This document shows positions 1-9,559 of a stretch of DNA of 64,000 nucleotides, piece by piece; within the stretch, counting starts at the first letter, position 1, and every line of letters begins with the position of its first letter. The position numbers were made by a program, and so were the translations under genes. The stretch is from Thomasclavelia ramosa DSM 1402 (GTDB lineage Bacteria > Bacillota_I > Bacilli_A > Erysipelotrichales > Coprobacillaceae): assembly GCF_014131695.1 (NCBI RefSeq), contig NZ_CP036346.1, forward strand, positions 558,001-622,000. Reading direction: 5' to 3'. A model generated the notes under the pieces. The model worked only from the letters and a program-made list of their open reading frames with translations, did no database searches and was not told where the DNA came from.

Positions 1-1278
1 ATTAATGAAATTGATGGAGTATTGGGCTCAACCTTTGGTGCCGGTCAATTTCAAATAATTATGGGGAAAAATTTATCTGCGACATTTACTCAAGTAGTTA
101 AAAATTATAATTTTGAAGTAGCAGAAATTATTGATGAAATTTTGGATGAAGATATTAAAGAAAAAGATGATTCGCCAATTTGGAAAAGAGGAATAAAAAA
201 TATTTTCAATTTCTTATCTGCATGTGTTACACCAATGATTCCTGGGCTTACTGTAGCTGGATTAATAAAAGTATTTTTGGTACTAACCTCATTAGCGTGG
301 CCGGAAATTGTTGATAATCAAACATATCTAGTTATAAATGGTATTGTTAATACTTCTTTCTACTTTATGCCTGTTTTTGTAGCATACGGTGCAGCAATCA
401 GATTAGGAAGTACACCTATTTATTCAATGATAGTAGCTTGTCTACTGATCCATCCAGATATTATTGGGATGTTAAGTGCTGAAGAGCCCTTAAAAATATT
501 AGGCTTCACAGCTTATTCAGCAAGTTATGCTTCATCTTTTTTACCAGCAATATTATCAACTGTAGCAGTTGCAAATATTGAAAAGCTTTTGAATAAGTAT
601 TTACCGGGAATGTTTAAAGGAATTTTTGTTGGTGGATTAACACTTGTTCTTGCAAGTCTTTTAACCCTTACTGTATTAGGCCCAATTGGTTTTTTTGCTG
701 GTGAATATTTTATTAATTTCTTAGTTTGGATGCAAAGCACGATTGGTCCATTTGCGCTTGGAGCTCTCGGTGGTGTATTGCCATTTGTAATAATGTCAGG
801 AATGCATACTGTTTTTGGCCCTGTAATGATGCAAAGTATTGCATCATTAGGTTATGAAGGTTTTTTAAGGCCAACACAATTTGTTCATAATGTTGCTGAG
901 GGAGGAGCTTGTTTTGGGGTAGCACTAAAAACTAAGAATCCAGAATTACGTTCACAAGCGATTAGTAGTGGTGTCGGGGCTATTCTAGCCGGGGTATCAG
1001 AGCCGGCTATCTACGGAATCAATCTGCGTCTAAAAAAGCCAATGTATGGTGTTATGGCTGGTGGTGCAGTTGGCGGTTGTATTGCTGGATTTTTTGGAGT
1101 AAAGGCATTTGCTTATGGTAATCCTAGTATTTTGGCACTTCCTATTTATGGGGAAACGATTATTGGCGTCATTATCGCAATTATTGCGGCATTTGTTGTA
1201 TCTAGTGTGGTGAGTTATTTCTCAGGATTTGAAGATGTTCCAGTAAAAAATAAAAACTTCCAACAAAATAGTCATTAG
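1..1278 (+). CDS. PTS EIIBC, glucose/beta-glucoside family (5' end missing)
   Basis: Sugar-specific permease that imports and phosphorylates a sugar, taking phosphate from an EIIA. The reading frame is open from base 1, so the start lies outside the window. The first ~45 visible codons are the tail of an EIIB domain (EIDGV...GQFQIIMG), whose active Cys is therefore not visible. The rest is a polytopic EIIC of about 370 residues with the family signature GVSEPAIYGINLRLKKP near nt 990-1040 and GMHTVFGP before it. EIIA follows 20 bases downstream, as in sucrose, trehalose and beta-glucoside systems. The substrate cannot be named from this fragment. Confidence 0.9.
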   Translation: MNEIDGVLGSTFGAGQFQIIMGKNLSATFTQVVKNYNFEVAEIIDEILDEDIKEKDDSPIWKRGIKNIFNFLSACVTPMIPGLTVAGLIKVFLVLTSLAWPEIVDNQTYLVINGIVNTSFYFMPVFVAYGAAIRLGSTPIYSMIVACLLIHPDIIGMLSAEEPLKILGFTAYSASYASSFLPAILSTVAVANIEKLLNKYLPGMFKGIFVGGLTLVLASLLTLTVLGPIGFFAGEYFINFLVWMQSTIGPFALGALGGVLPFVIMSGMHTVFGPVMMQSIASLGYEGFLRPTQFVHNVAEGGACFGVALKTKNPELRSQAISSGVGAILAGVSEPAIYGINLRLKKPMYGVMAGGAVGGCIAGFFGVKAFAYGNPSILALPIYGETIIGVIIAIIAAFVVSSVVSYFSGFEDVPVKNKNFQQNSH

Positions 1279-1298
1279 CAAATTTAGGAGTTAATACT

Positions 1299-1787
1299 AT
1301 GATAAAGATATTTAAATCATTAAAAAATAATCAAAAAAATACAAATAATGTATATGCAGTTGTAAATGGAGTCAGTTTTAATCTTGAATATGTTGATGAC
1401 AATGTATTTTCAAAAAAAGTAATGGGAGAAGGGGTTGCTATTGTTCCGACCTCGTCAGAGGTCTGTGCCCCTTGCGCAGGAGTATTAACGACATTATTTC
1501 CTACTGGTCATGCTTTTGGAATTACACGAGATGACGGTGTTGAAATCTTGGTTCATATTGGACTAGATACCGTTAATTTAAAAGGAAAAGGATTTACAAT
1601 ATTAAAAAAGAAAAATCAAAAAGTTGGAGCTGGTGAAAAAATTATTAAACTAGATCTTAATTATTTAAGAAATGAAAATATTGACTATACAATTATGATT
1701 GTTTTTCTAGATACTAAAGGAAAAACATTAAAATTAGAAAAATATGGTAAAGTAACGGCTGGAAAGTCGATTATCACGGTTATGTAG
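1299..1787 (+). CDS. PTS EIIA, glucose (Crr) family
   Basis: Cytoplasmic phosphocarrier of 162 residues that passes phosphate from HPr to the EIIB of the preceding permease. The Crr fold is shown by VCAPCAGVLTTLFPTGHAFGI, shortened here to its key parts: the first conserved His in GHAFGI and the phosphorylated His in ILVHIGLDTV. Length matches free-standing EIIA proteins of this family. An AGGAG ribosome site sits 9 bases before the ATG, and the gene ends at a hairpin terminator, so it closes the EIIBC-EIIA operon. Confidence 0.93.
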   Translation: MIKIFKSLKNNQKNTNNVYAVVNGVSFNLEYVDDNVFSKKVMGEGVAIVPTSSEVCAPCAGVLTTLFPTGHAFGITRDDGVEILVHIGLDTVNLKGKGFTILKKKNQKVGAGEKIIKLDLNYLRNENIDYTIMIVFLDTKGKTLKLEKYGKVTAGKSIITVM

Positions 1788-1795
1788 GAATAAAG

Positions 1796-1826
1796 AGAAA
1801 CAAGGCGGTAGCTTTGTTTCTTTTAA
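1796..1826 (+). terminator. Rho-independent terminator after EIIA
   Basis: Stem AGAAACAA (1796-1803) pairs with TTGTTTCT (1814-1821), followed by a short T run. Confidence 0.7.
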
Positions 1827-1951
1827 TAGTTGCCAAAATTAATGTTTAATTATGATTTTTATAAAGATTAAATTGGAGATTAAAAAGAAATTTATTTCTT
1901 TTTATCCTTTTTTTATATTAAATTGAAAAATTATTATCAGAATAACGGCAA

Positions 1952-1979
1952 TTGGTCTCTTTTCTATGAATTTTATAAT
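1952..1979 (+). promoter_or_regulatory. Promoter for the first EIIB-ROK gene
   Basis: TTGGTC at 1952-1957 and TATAAT at 1974-1979, with a 16-base spacer, lie 60 bases before the start codon. The surrounding 1788-2040 gap holds nothing else recognisable. Confidence 0.55.
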
Positions 1980-2040
1980 ATAATAAAGGTATGTATAATC
2001 AGGGACTATTAAAATCATTAGAAGATAAAGGAGTGAAAAA

Positions 2041-3438
2041 ATGGATGAATTCTTGAGTGAAATTTATATAGAGGTATTTAAACAGTGGATCTTAATGCAA
2101 AGTAATAAAAATTTAGCTATAAGTCTATCGGATGATTATAAAACGATTGCTATTAAGAATAAATATAGTACTAGCCAGGTTAATTTTTATAATATGAATA
2201 TAGTTGAATTTTCGGTTGAAAATTTAATAAAAAAAGAAGTTGAATTTTATCTCCATTTCCAAATTAAAAATATCAAACATGCAATTCAATTATTTGATGA
2301 AATGTTAGAAACGATCAAGCAATTAACAAATAAACCAGCTTTAAAAGTTTTACTTTGTTGTACTGGTGGGTTAACGACAGGTTATTTTGCTGATCGGATC
2401 AATCAAATAACAAAGTTACTTAATATCGATGTTCAAGTGTCTGCGGTTAGCTATAATAATCTTTATAAGGCTAGTGAAGATTATGACATGATTATGTTGG
2501 CACCACAAATCTCATATATGTATGCAAAGGTATGTGAGATTTTAAAAAATAAAATCGTTTTAAATATCCCGCCTGCTATATTTGCTAAATATGATGTAAA
2601 AAAGATGTTATCGATTATTGAAGAGGAGCGTAATTATAAACGAACCTTGGCAAAAGGAATGCATAAACCGTTGAAAGCTAAAAATATGCAGCCTAGTGGT
2701 GTTAAAACATTGTGTCTTGCTTTAATTAGGAATAGTAATCGTGTTCATATTGTGTACCGTTTATATGATGAAAATAATAGTATTTTAGAAAATAATGAAA
2801 TTATCAAACCTACTTTATCAATCCAAGATTATTATGATGTAATCGATAGCATGCTGGCTAAATATGTAGATATTAAAGTTATTGGATTATCGACTCCGGG
2901 AATTATACGTGGTGATCAGATTATCTCAATGAGTATAAAGGGGCTAGAGAAAATTTCAATTACTCATGATTTTACTTTGAAATATTCGCAAAAATTTGTT
3001 TTTAGTAATGATGCTAATACAATTGCTTTAGGCTATTATAGTTCTAAAGAAAACTGTTCATCACTGTCATTTGTTTTTCAACCGGTTAGTTCGAACTCAG
3101 GGGCAGGACATATTGTAAATGATCGTTTGATTGCTGGACACCATCATGTAGCTGGAGAAATACAATATTTGCCATTATCATATTCAAAAGATGTTTTAGA
3201 ATTACATCAAACACCAGAAGGAGCCATTGAAGCAATGGCTAAAACTGTTACATCAATAATCAGTTTTTTAGATCCGCAAATTATTGTTATATGTTGTTTT
3301 TTAATTACTAATATTGAAGAATTGAAAAAAGAGGTAGCTAAATATATTCCTAAAGATTATATTCCTGAAATTGTTTTAATTGATTATCTCCAAGAATATA
3401 TGTTATTAGGTACGCTATTATTATGTCATCAAGATTAA
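2041..3438 (+). CDS. EIIB-like domain fused to a ROK-like domain, copy 1
   Basis: 465-residue protein with three parts. Residues 1-98 are an unknown N-terminal domain carrying FYLHF and HAIQLFDEMLET. Residues 102-200 resemble a lactose/cellobiose-type PTS EIIB: VLLCCTGGLTT keeps the phosphorylatable Cys (C107), and DYDMIMLAPQISYM matches the EIIB core. Residues ~220-465 form a ROK-like fold (IGLSTPGI, SNDANTIAL, AGEIQYLP) but lack the GH and CxCGxxGC zinc motif of ROK kinases. No helix-turn-helix is seen. A homologue collinear over its full length lies at 58408-59814 and a broken one near 22.1-22.8 kb. I infer a PTS-linked sensor rather than a kinase; the function is unknown. Confidence 0.75.
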   Translation: MDEFLSEIYIEVFKQWILMQSNKNLAISLSDDYKTIAIKNKYSTSQVNFYNMNIVEFSVENLIKKEVEFYLHFQIKNIKHAIQLFDEMLETIKQLTNKPALKVLLCCTGGLTTGYFADRINQITKLLNIDVQVSAVSYNNLYKASEDYDMIMLAPQISYMYAKVCEILKNKIVLNIPPAIFAKYDVKKMLSIIEEERNYKRTLAKGMHKPLKAKNMQPSGVKTLCLALIRNSNRVHIVYRLYDENNSILENNEIIKPTLSIQDYYDVIDSMLAKYVDIKVIGLSTPGIIRGDQIISMSIKGLEKISITHDFTLKYSQKFVFSNDANTIALGYYSSKENCSSLSFVFQPVSSNSGAGHIVNDRLIAGHHHVAGEIQYLPLSYSKDVLELHQTPEGAIEAMAKTVTSIISFLDPQIIVICCFLITNIEELKKEVAKYIPKDYIPEIVLIDYLQEYMLLGTLLLCHQD

Positions 3439-3499
3439 AAGATAGTAGTTTTATATGAAGAAAAATTAATTATTTATTATTAGCAGCGATGCTGATTTA

Positions 3500-3544
3500 A
3501 AAAAATAGAATTTATGCTCTAGTTGAGTTTAAATTCTATTTTTT
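3500..3544 (+). terminator. Strong hairpin terminator
   Basis: A perfect 15-base-pair stem, 3500-3514 against 3530-3544, with an A run on one side and a T run on the other, so it could act in both directions. Confidence 0.85.
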
Positions 3545-3635
3545 CTTAATCAACAATAGGGTGCAATTTTTGTAACTTTTTCTTTCATTTGTTTTATCTT
3601 ATGTCATTGTGACTAATTGAATATGATATATGTGT

Positions 3636-3657
3636 AGATAGAAACAAATACCTATCT
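3636..3657. promoter_or_regulatory. Inverted repeat upstream of the GatZ-like operon
   Basis: AGATAG and CTATCT are separated by 10 bases, 56 bases before the first start codon of the operon. A candidate operator for the operon's own PRD regulator; this assignment is only positional. Confidence 0.35.
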
Positions 3658-3712
3658 CATAAATCAAAAGTCGACATTTGATTAATTGCTAAATGATGAG
3701 GAGAAGATAAAA

Positions 3713-4981
3713 ATGAATAAAAAAGTTACAATTAGAGAAGCAGTTAATTATGTAATTAATTCAAAAGGAGAAAAACATACATTACTTGGGATTGGACCTA
3801 TGTCTGAAAATTTTTTACGGGCATCTTTAGAAATTTCAAAAGAAAAAGATTTTCCATTAATGTATATTGCAAGTCGTAATCAAGTTGATGCATATAAATT
3901 TGGTGGTGGATATGTATTCAACAGTGATCAAAAGTTATTCAAAGAAAAAATCGAAGAGATTGCGCAAGAAATTAATTATGATAATGTCTATTATTTATGC
4001 CGTGATCATGGTGGACCATGGCAAAGAGATAAAGAAAGAGCAGATCATTTACCGGAAGATGAAGCTATGGCAATTGCCAAAGAGTCATATAAAGAAGATA
4101 TTTTAAATGGTTTTGATTTATTACATATTGATCCAACTAAGGATCCTGATGAATATTGTAAAGTAGTGGATATAGATGTTGTCTTTAATCGTACTATAGA
4201 ATTAATTGAGTATTGTGAGCAAGTTAGAAAAGAATATGGAATTGAACGTGAAATTGCATATGAAGTAGGGACAGAAGAAACAAGTGGTGGTTTAACTTCG
4301 ATGGATCGCTATGAAAATTTTATCCAAAGAATTGAATCTTATACTCAAGAACATGATTTACCAATGCCAATTTTTATCGTTGGTCAAACTGGAACGTTAA
4401 CACGTTTAACTAAAAATGTTGGGAATTTCAGTTATGAAAATTCTTTAGAATTAAGTGCAATATCAACTAAATATGGAGTAGGATTAAAGGAACATAATGG
4501 TGATTATTTAAGTGAAGCTAAATTACTAGCACATTTACCTTTAAATATCACAGCAATGAATGTTGCTCCAGCTTTTGGAACGATTGAAACGATGGCTTTA
4601 TTAGAGTTAATTGAAGTAGAAAAACAGTTTGCTAAATTTAATATGATTAAAGAGCCATCAAATTTAGAAAATGTTATTAAGTATGAATCAATTCATTCAA
4701 TGAAATGGAAAAAATGGCTTACTGATGAAGTAGATATGTCGGATTTAGATAATTTAGATGAGCAAACAACATTACAAATTACAGAATTATGCGGTCATTA
4801 TACTTATTCTAAACCTAAAGTAGCATTAGAAATTAATAAATTATATGAAAACTTAGCAAGCATTAAAATTGATGGAAAAAGATTTGTTATTGAAAAACTA
4901 AAAGAAGAAATGCAAAAACATGTTAGATGTTTTAATATGGAAGGATTAACATCAAAGATGCTTGCTTGTAAAAAAGGATAA
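3713..4981 (+). CDS. GatZ/KbaZ-like sugar-bisphosphate aldolase family protein
   Basis: 422-residue TIM-barrel-type protein related to the D-tagatose-1,6-bisphosphate aldolase subunit GatZ/KbaZ. Family-like motifs are CRDHGGPW (96-103), EVGTEETSGG (174-183), KEHNGDY (259-265) and NVAPAFGTIET (283-293). It is divergent from E. coli GatZ, and no GatY/KbaY partner is present. The ATG at 3713 is preferred because GAGGAGAA lies 8 bases before it; an in-frame start at 3686 has no such site. It leads an operon with fructose-type PTS genes, a PRD regulator, tal and tkt, so it probably cleaves the imported sugar after phosphorylation. The exact substrate is not known. Confidence 0.7.
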   Translation: MNKKVTIREAVNYVINSKGEKHTLLGIGPMSENFLRASLEISKEKDFPLMYIASRNQVDAYKFGGGYVFNSDQKLFKEKIEEIAQEINYDNVYYLCRDHGGPWQRDKERADHLPEDEAMAIAKESYKEDILNGFDLLHIDPTKDPDEYCKVVDIDVVFNRTIELIEYCEQVRKEYGIEREIAYEVGTEETSGGLTSMDRYENFIQRIESYTQEHDLPMPIFIVGQTGTLTRLTKNVGNFSYENSLELSAISTKYGVGLKEHNGDYLSEAKLLAHLPLNITAMNVAPAFGTIETMALLELIEVEKQFAKFNMIKEPSNLENVIKYESIHSMKWKKWLTDEVDMSDLDNLDEQTTLQITELCGHYTYSKPKVALEINKLYENLASIKIDGKRFVIEKLKEEMQKHVRCFNMEGLTSKMLACKKG

Positions 4982-4992
4982 GGGGAATGATT

Positions 4993-5454
4993 ATGCAGGA
5001 AAAAGCAATTCATAAGGAAATGGTCTTCTTAAAGCAAGCTTTATCGACTAAAGATGATGTTATTGAATTATTATCAGATCAGGCTATTAAACTAGATTTA
5101 ATTAATAGTAAAAAAGATTTTAAAGAAGCGGTTTATAAACGAGAAGAAATGGCTTCAACTTCAATTGGTTACCAAATTGCAATTCCTCATGGAATTAGTC
5201 ATACTGTTAATCGTGCTTTTATTGGATTTGTTCAAATAAAGGATGCATTTCATTGGAATCATGATGAGAAACAATCAGTCCAATTGATTTTCCTTATAGG
5301 CGTGCCCCAAGATAATCAAAATAATATTCATCTTAAATTTATTTCTTTATTAAGTAGAAGACTTTTAGATGATAATTTTAGAAAGCAATTGATTGAAGTA
5401 GAAGATGTTGAAGATGCATATCGTGCATTAAATGCAATCAATGAACAATTATAG
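4993..5454 (+). CDS. PTS EIIA, fructose/mannitol family
   Basis: Cytoplasmic phosphocarrier of 153 residues. The phosphorylated His is H66 in IAIPHGISH. The second of two close ATGs (4993) is chosen because AGGGG sits 7 bases before it, whereas the ATG at 4987 almost touches that site. It follows the GatZ-like gene by 11 bases and precedes EIIB by 12, so the three PTS domains are separate polypeptides here, unlike the fused EIIABC at 43933. Domain identity is clear; the sugar is not. Confidence 0.9.
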   Translation: MQEKAIHKEMVFLKQALSTKDDVIELLSDQAIKLDLINSKKDFKEAVYKREEMASTSIGYQIAIPHGISHTVNRAFIGFVQIKDAFHWNHDEKQSVQLIFLIGVPQDNQNNIHLKFISLLSRRLLDDNFRKQLIEVEDVEDAYRALNAINEQL

Positions 5455-5466
5455 GAGGAAATGAAT

Positions 5467-5781
5467 ATGAAAATTGTTGCAGTTACAGCATGCCCAACCG
5501 GTATTGCGCATACGTACATGGCTCAAGAAGCAATTGAAAAAGAATGTCGTAATCGTGGTTACGAAGTAAAAGTAGAAACTCAAGGAAGTATGGGGATTGA
5601 AAACGAATTAGAACAAGAGGAAATTGATGAAGCGGATGCTGTTATTTTGGCAATTGCAGTGGGGATCGATGGTGAAGAACGTTTTGAAGAAAAACAAGAT
5701 GCTGGTAAAGTAATTCAAGTCGAACCTGGGGATGTAATTAAAGATGCCGTTAGGGTTATAGATCAAGCAGAAAACTTATAG
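5467..5781 (+). CDS. PTS EIIB, fructose family
   Basis: 104-residue phosphotransfer protein with the hallmark N-terminus MKIVAVTACPTGIAHT, in which C9 is the phosphorylated Cys. It accepts phosphate from the EIIA just upstream and passes it to sugar bound by the EIIC just downstream. The ATG at 5467 is chosen over 5461 because AGGAGG lies 8 bases before it and the family begins at this Met. ADAVILAIAVGID and EERFEEK are further family positions. Confidence 0.92.
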   Translation: MKIVAVTACPTGIAHTYMAQEAIEKECRNRGYEVKVETQGSMGIENELEQEEIDEADAVILAIAVGIDGEERFEEKQDAGKVIQVEPGDVIKDAVRVIDQAENL

Positions 5782-5792
5782 GAGAAGAAGTT

Positions 5793-6848
5793 ATGAAAAA
5801 TAATAAAGTATGGAAAGATATTCAAAAAGCCTTTAATACTGGGGTTTCGTATATGCTTCCTTCAGTTGTGGTTGGTGGGATTCTATTAGCGGTTGCTTTA
5901 GCAACAGGGACAGCAACGGATACTGGAATGGAAGTAACTAATCCTTTCATGAAAAATTTAAATGATTTAGGATCAGCTGGTTTTGCTATGATGATTCCAA
6001 TTTTATCTGGGTATATCGCTTATTCATTGGCTGGAAAACCTGGGATAGCTCCAGGGATGATCTTAGGATATGTAGCAAATAATCCAATTGGTGAATCAGA
6101 GGTTAAAACAGGATTCTTAGGCGCAATGATTTTAGGGTTAGCAACTGGTTATTTAGTTCGTTGGTGTAAAACATGGAAAGTTTCAAATACGATTAAAACA
6201 ATCATGCCTATTTTAATTGTTCCTATTTTTACAACATTTATTTTAGGAATTATCTATATTTACGTTATTTCTGTTCCGATTGGAGCTTGTATGGACTGGC
6301 TTGTTAAATTTTTAAGTGGAATGCAAGGAGGAAATGCAGTTCTCTTAGGTGCAATCATTGGTGCAATGACAGCAGTTGATATGGGTGGACCAATTAATAA
6401 GACGGCAACGGCATTTACTCTTGCGTTGATGGCAGAAGGTGTTTATGCTCCAAATGGTGCTCATCGAATTGCTTGTGCAATTCCGCCATTAGCATTAGCT
6501 TTATCTACTTTTATTGATCGTAAAAAATATAGTGCAGATGATAAGAATTTAGGAATATCGGCATTATTCATGGGAACGATTGGAATTACTGAAGCAGCGA
6601 TTCCTTTTGCGGTAAAAGATATGAAAAGAGTTTTACCAGCAATTATTATTGGTAGTGCAGTAGGTGGGGCACTAGGGATGATGAATGGAGTCGAAGCATT
6701 AGTTCCTCATGGTGGTTTGATTATTTTACCAGTAGTCAATGGCAAATTATGGTATGTATTAGCGATGCTGGTAGGAGTATTAGTATCCGCAGCAATCTTA
6801 CATTTTACAAAGCCAAATTTAGATATAGCAGAAAAAGAAGAAAAATAA
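5793..6848 (+). CDS. PTS EIIC, fructose family permease
   Basis: 351-residue integral membrane channel with about eight to ten hydrophobic segments. Family landmarks are GKPGIAPGM (81-89) and VDMGGPINKTA (195-205), with GITEAAIPFAV nearer the C-terminus. It moves the sugar that EIIB phosphorylates. An AGGAGAAG ribosome site precedes the ATG, 11 bases after the EIIB stop. Membership of the fructose family is clear, but that family also serves mannosylglycerate and other hexoses or polyols. Confidence 0.92.
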   Translation: MKNNKVWKDIQKAFNTGVSYMLPSVVVGGILLAVALATGTATDTGMEVTNPFMKNLNDLGSAGFAMMIPILSGYIAYSLAGKPGIAPGMILGYVANNPIGESEVKTGFLGAMILGLATGYLVRWCKTWKVSNTIKTIMPILIVPIFTTFILGIIYIYVISVPIGACMDWLVKFLSGMQGGNAVLLGAIIGAMTAVDMGGPINKTATAFTLALMAEGVYAPNGAHRIACAIPPLALALSTFIDRKKYSADDKNLGISALFMGTIGITEAAIPFAVKDMKRVLPAIIIGSAVGGALGMMNGVEALVPHGGLIILPVVNGKLWYVLAMLVGVLVSAAILHFTKPNLDIAEKEEK

Positions 6849-6863
6849 ACGGAGGAAATTGGG

Positions 6864-8891
6864 ATGATTAGTGCTAGAATGTTTAAAATTATTAGATTTT
6901 TAAATCAAAAAAAAGAATCTAGTTATAAAGAAATCGGCAATGCTTTAGATCTTAAAGAACGTAATGTACGTTACGACATAGATTGTATTAACGATGCTTT
7001 GAGTTTAAAAGGATTGTCTGAAATTGAAAAGCGTTCTAAAGGACAATTAATTGTCCCAATTGATTTAGATTTAAATATTTTATTAGAAGATAGTGAATTT
7101 ATTTTTTCAGCTGATGAGAGGATGCAATTATTACGTTTTATTATTATGTTTGATGTTCATAGTCTAAATATTAAAAAGTTAAGTGAAAAATTTCAAGTAT
7201 CGCGTCGTTCAATTCAAAATGATTTGGATACTCTTATTAAAGAATTTAATCAGTATGGTCTATCGCTAGTCTATAATCGTCATTTTCATTTAATTGAAGA
7301 TGATCATAAGGGATATCCTTTAAGGGTCAATGAGTTAAAAAAATATATCTATTTATTTAGTAATAAACTTTCTGAATATAATACATTTGAATTAGAATTA
7401 ATGAAATTGTTATATAGAATCTATAATTTTGATATTCTTCATATTTATGACTGGATCACTAATAAAATGAAAATGATGAGTTGGACTTTTAGTGATGATT
7501 CGTTTGATTGGTATGTAGCAAATATATTAACTACTTGCTGGTATATTATAAAAGAGAAGCAATTGCCATCTTGTCCTAAAAAAATTGATGTAGAAGATTA
7601 TTCACTCCAAGAACTGGAAATGATAATTAATAAACAATTAGATGATAATCAAAAAAAACTAATTATGAGTTATTCTAGTTATACTAATAAATATGGTGAG
7701 GTTGATATCAATTTGGATTTAATAATGACTGAAGATATTATAATTCAACTTGTGACAATGATGTCTGATGAGTTAGGAGTATTTTTTTTACGGGATATGA
7801 TTTTAATAAAAGGATTATTGAATCATGTGGCACCGATGTTGGAACGAATAAAAAATAATATTCGAGTTTATGAGTTAAGTCAAACAGTGATTCCACAAAG
7901 TTATGAATATGTATTTGAAGTTTTAAAATCAATTGTATTGAGTATTCAACCGTTACAAGAGATCAGTCAAGAAGAATTAATTTATATTACTATTCATTTT
8001 ATTGCAAGTATTCAAAGATTAAGAGCAAATGACTATAAAAATATTTTACTAATATGTGGCTTAGGTTTTGGCGCTACAGCACTTTTAAAAGATACTCTAA
8101 GAAATGAATATCAGGTTCAAGTGATTGATAGTATTCCAGCGTATGATCTAGAGCATTATCAGAAATGGGAGCAAATAGATATTGTTATTTCAACGTCAAA
8201 GTTAATCCTCCCAGTAAAAAAAACTTTGATTGTTGTAAATGCAATTTTTGATAATCATGATCATAATAAATTAGAAGCGGTGGGAATTAGAAAAAAGAAT
8301 GTTTTAACGAATTATATTGCAATTGAAAAAAGATTGGGATTTTTAAATTCTCCTGAGCGTGAAAAAGTACTTGAAATAATTAAAGAAGAACTTGGCTATA
8401 AAGATGTTAGGATTCCTAAGAAATACTATAATATAAGTGATTTATTAGGTGAAAATTGTATTCGTTATGTTAAATCATTTAGCAATTGGAAAGATGCAAT
8501 CAAACTTTCAACTGATATTTTAATACAACATGGATGTATTAAATCTGAATATTATGAAGGCTTGATGAGTGTCATTAAGGAATCAGGGTTTTATGCTGTA
8601 ACAGATAGTAAATTTGCGTTATTTCATAGTGGGAACACATCATCGGTTAAAATAAGTTCAATGAGTCTGATTGTAACTGATGAACCCGTATGGTTCGATA
8701 ATAAACAAGTTAGGGTTATCTTTTGTTTAGCGAGTAAAGATAAAAAAGAACATATTCCTGCAATTGTTAAATTAATGCGAATGGTCAATGATGCAAAGCT
8801 GATTGAAAAGCTGGAATCATGTAATAACCAGAATAATATTATAAAAGTTATTAATGAATGTGAAAAAGAAGTGTTATCACAATATATATAA
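6864..8891 (+). CDS. PRD-domain, MtlR/ManR-like transcriptional regulator
   Basis: 675-residue PTS-controlled regulator. An HTH of the HTH_11 type occupies about 1-55 ([19 protein letters not shown]). A second Mga-type HTH ([19 protein letters not shown]) lies near 105-130. PRD regions span roughly 180-390, an EIIB-like domain carries a Cys near 398 ([10 protein letters not shown]), and an EIIA-like domain ends the protein. In that last domain the usual PHG reads FHSG, near residue 587. The domain order is that of MtlR/ManR-type activators. It sits inside the operon, 15 bases after EIIC, so phosphorylation by HPr and the cognate EIIs probably adjusts transcription of this sugar operon. Confidence 0.85.
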   Translation: MISARMFKIIRFLNQKKESSYKEIGNALDLKERNVRYDIDCINDALSLKGLSEIEKRSKGQLIVPIDLDLNILLEDSEFIFSADERMQLLRFIIMFDVHSLNIKKLSEKFQVSRRSIQNDLDTLIKEFNQYGLSLVYNRHFHLIEDDHKGYPLRVNELKKYIYLFSNKLSEYNTFELELMKLLYRIYNFDILHIYDWITNKMKMMSWTFSDDSFDWYVANILTTCWYIIKEKQLPSCPKKIDVEDYSLQELEMIINKQLDDNQKKLIMSYSSYTNKYGEVDINLDLIMTEDIIIQLVTMMSDELGVFFLRDMILIKGLLNHVAPMLERIKNNIRVYELSQTVIPQSYEYVFEVLKSIVLSIQPLQEISQEELIYITIHFIASIQRLRANDYKNILLICGLGFGATALLKDTLRNEYQVQVIDSIPAYDLEHYQKWEQIDIVISTSKLILPVKKTLIVVNAIFDNHDHNKLEAVGIRKKNVLTNYIAIEKRLGFLNSPEREKVLEIIKEELGYKDVRIPKKYYNISDLLGENCIRYVKSFSNWKDAIKLSTDILIQHGCIKSEYYEGLMSVIKESGFYAVTDSKFALFHSGNTSSVKISSMSLIVTDEPVWFDNKQVRVIFCLASKDKKEHIPAIVKLMRMVNDAKLIEKLESCNNQNNIIKVINECEKEVLSQYI

Positions 8892-8904
8892 GGAGAAAAA
8901 TAAA

Positions 8905-9558
8905 ATGAGATTTTTTTTAGATACGGCTAATGTCGAAGAAATAAAAAAAGCAAATGATATGGGGGTTATTTGTGGTGTTACTACCAATCCCTCTATTATT
9001 GCTAAAGAAGGTCGAGACTTTAATGAGGTAATTAAGGAGATTGCTGCAATTGTTGACGGTCCTATCAGCGGAGAAGTCAAAGCCACAACTGTTGATGCTG
9101 AAGGCATGATCAAAGAAGGCCGGGAAATTGCAAAAATCCATAAGAATATGGTTGTTAAGCTTCCAACTACTGCTGAGGGCTTGAAGGCATGCCGGGTACT
9201 GTCCGGTGAAGGGATCAAAACAAATCTGACATTGATTTTTAATGTTCCGCAGGCAATCCTGGCAGCCAGAGCCGGAGCAACCTATGTTTCTCCATTTGTT
9301 GGAAGAATCGATGATATCTCGATGGACGGACTGCAGCTGATCAGAGATATTGCCGCAATATTCAAAACGCATGATATCAAAGCGCAGATCATCTCAGCCA
9401 GTGTCAGAAACGCCTGTCATGTTATCGAATGTGCTAAAGCCGGAGCGGATCTGGCAACTGTTCCTTACAGTGTTATTGAACAAATGCTGAAACATCCTTT
9501 GACTGCTGAGGGGATTGAAAAATTCCAAAAAGACTATCGAGCAGTATTTGGAGGCTAA
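8905..9558 (+). CDS. Transaldolase, FSA/TalC type
   Basis: 217-residue member of the small transaldolase/fructose-6-phosphate aldolase family, which moves dihydroxyacetone units in the non-oxidative pentose phosphate pathway. The Schiff-base Lys is K85 in [15 protein letters not shown] and [12 protein letters not shown] are typical. AAGGAG stands before the ATG at 8905. The gene overlaps nothing and abuts tkt with one base between. From about nt 9050 onward it uses more G- and C-rich codons than its neighbours, while its first ~140 bases look native. Whether it acts as transaldolase or aldolase cannot be told from the sequence. Confidence 0.9.
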   Translation: MRFFLDTANVEEIKKANDMGVICGVTTNPSIIAKEGRDFNEVIKEIAAIVDGPISGEVKATTVDAEGMIKEGREIAKIHKNMVVKLPTTAEGLKACRVLSGEGIKTNLTLIFNVPQAILAARAGATYVSPFVGRIDDISMDGLQLIRDIAAIFKTHDIKAQIISASVRNACHVIECAKAGADLATVPYSVIEQMLKHPLTAEGIEKFQKDYRAVFGG

Positions 9559-9559
9559 T

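Noticed and set aside
525-925. Open frames on the minus strand inside the EIIC gene
   Set aside because: They lie fully inside a clear permease gene, have no ribosome site and no protein-like family features.
3713-4981. Reading this gene as the catalytic tagatose-bisphosphate aldolase GatY
   Set aside because: Length and motifs fit GatZ/KbaZ and not the ~285-residue GatY class II aldolase with its HGxSG-type zinc sites.
8877-9372. Long minus-strand open frames opposite the transaldolase gene
   Set aside because: They are shadows of a well-conserved coding strand; the richer GC there lengthens antisense frames by chance.
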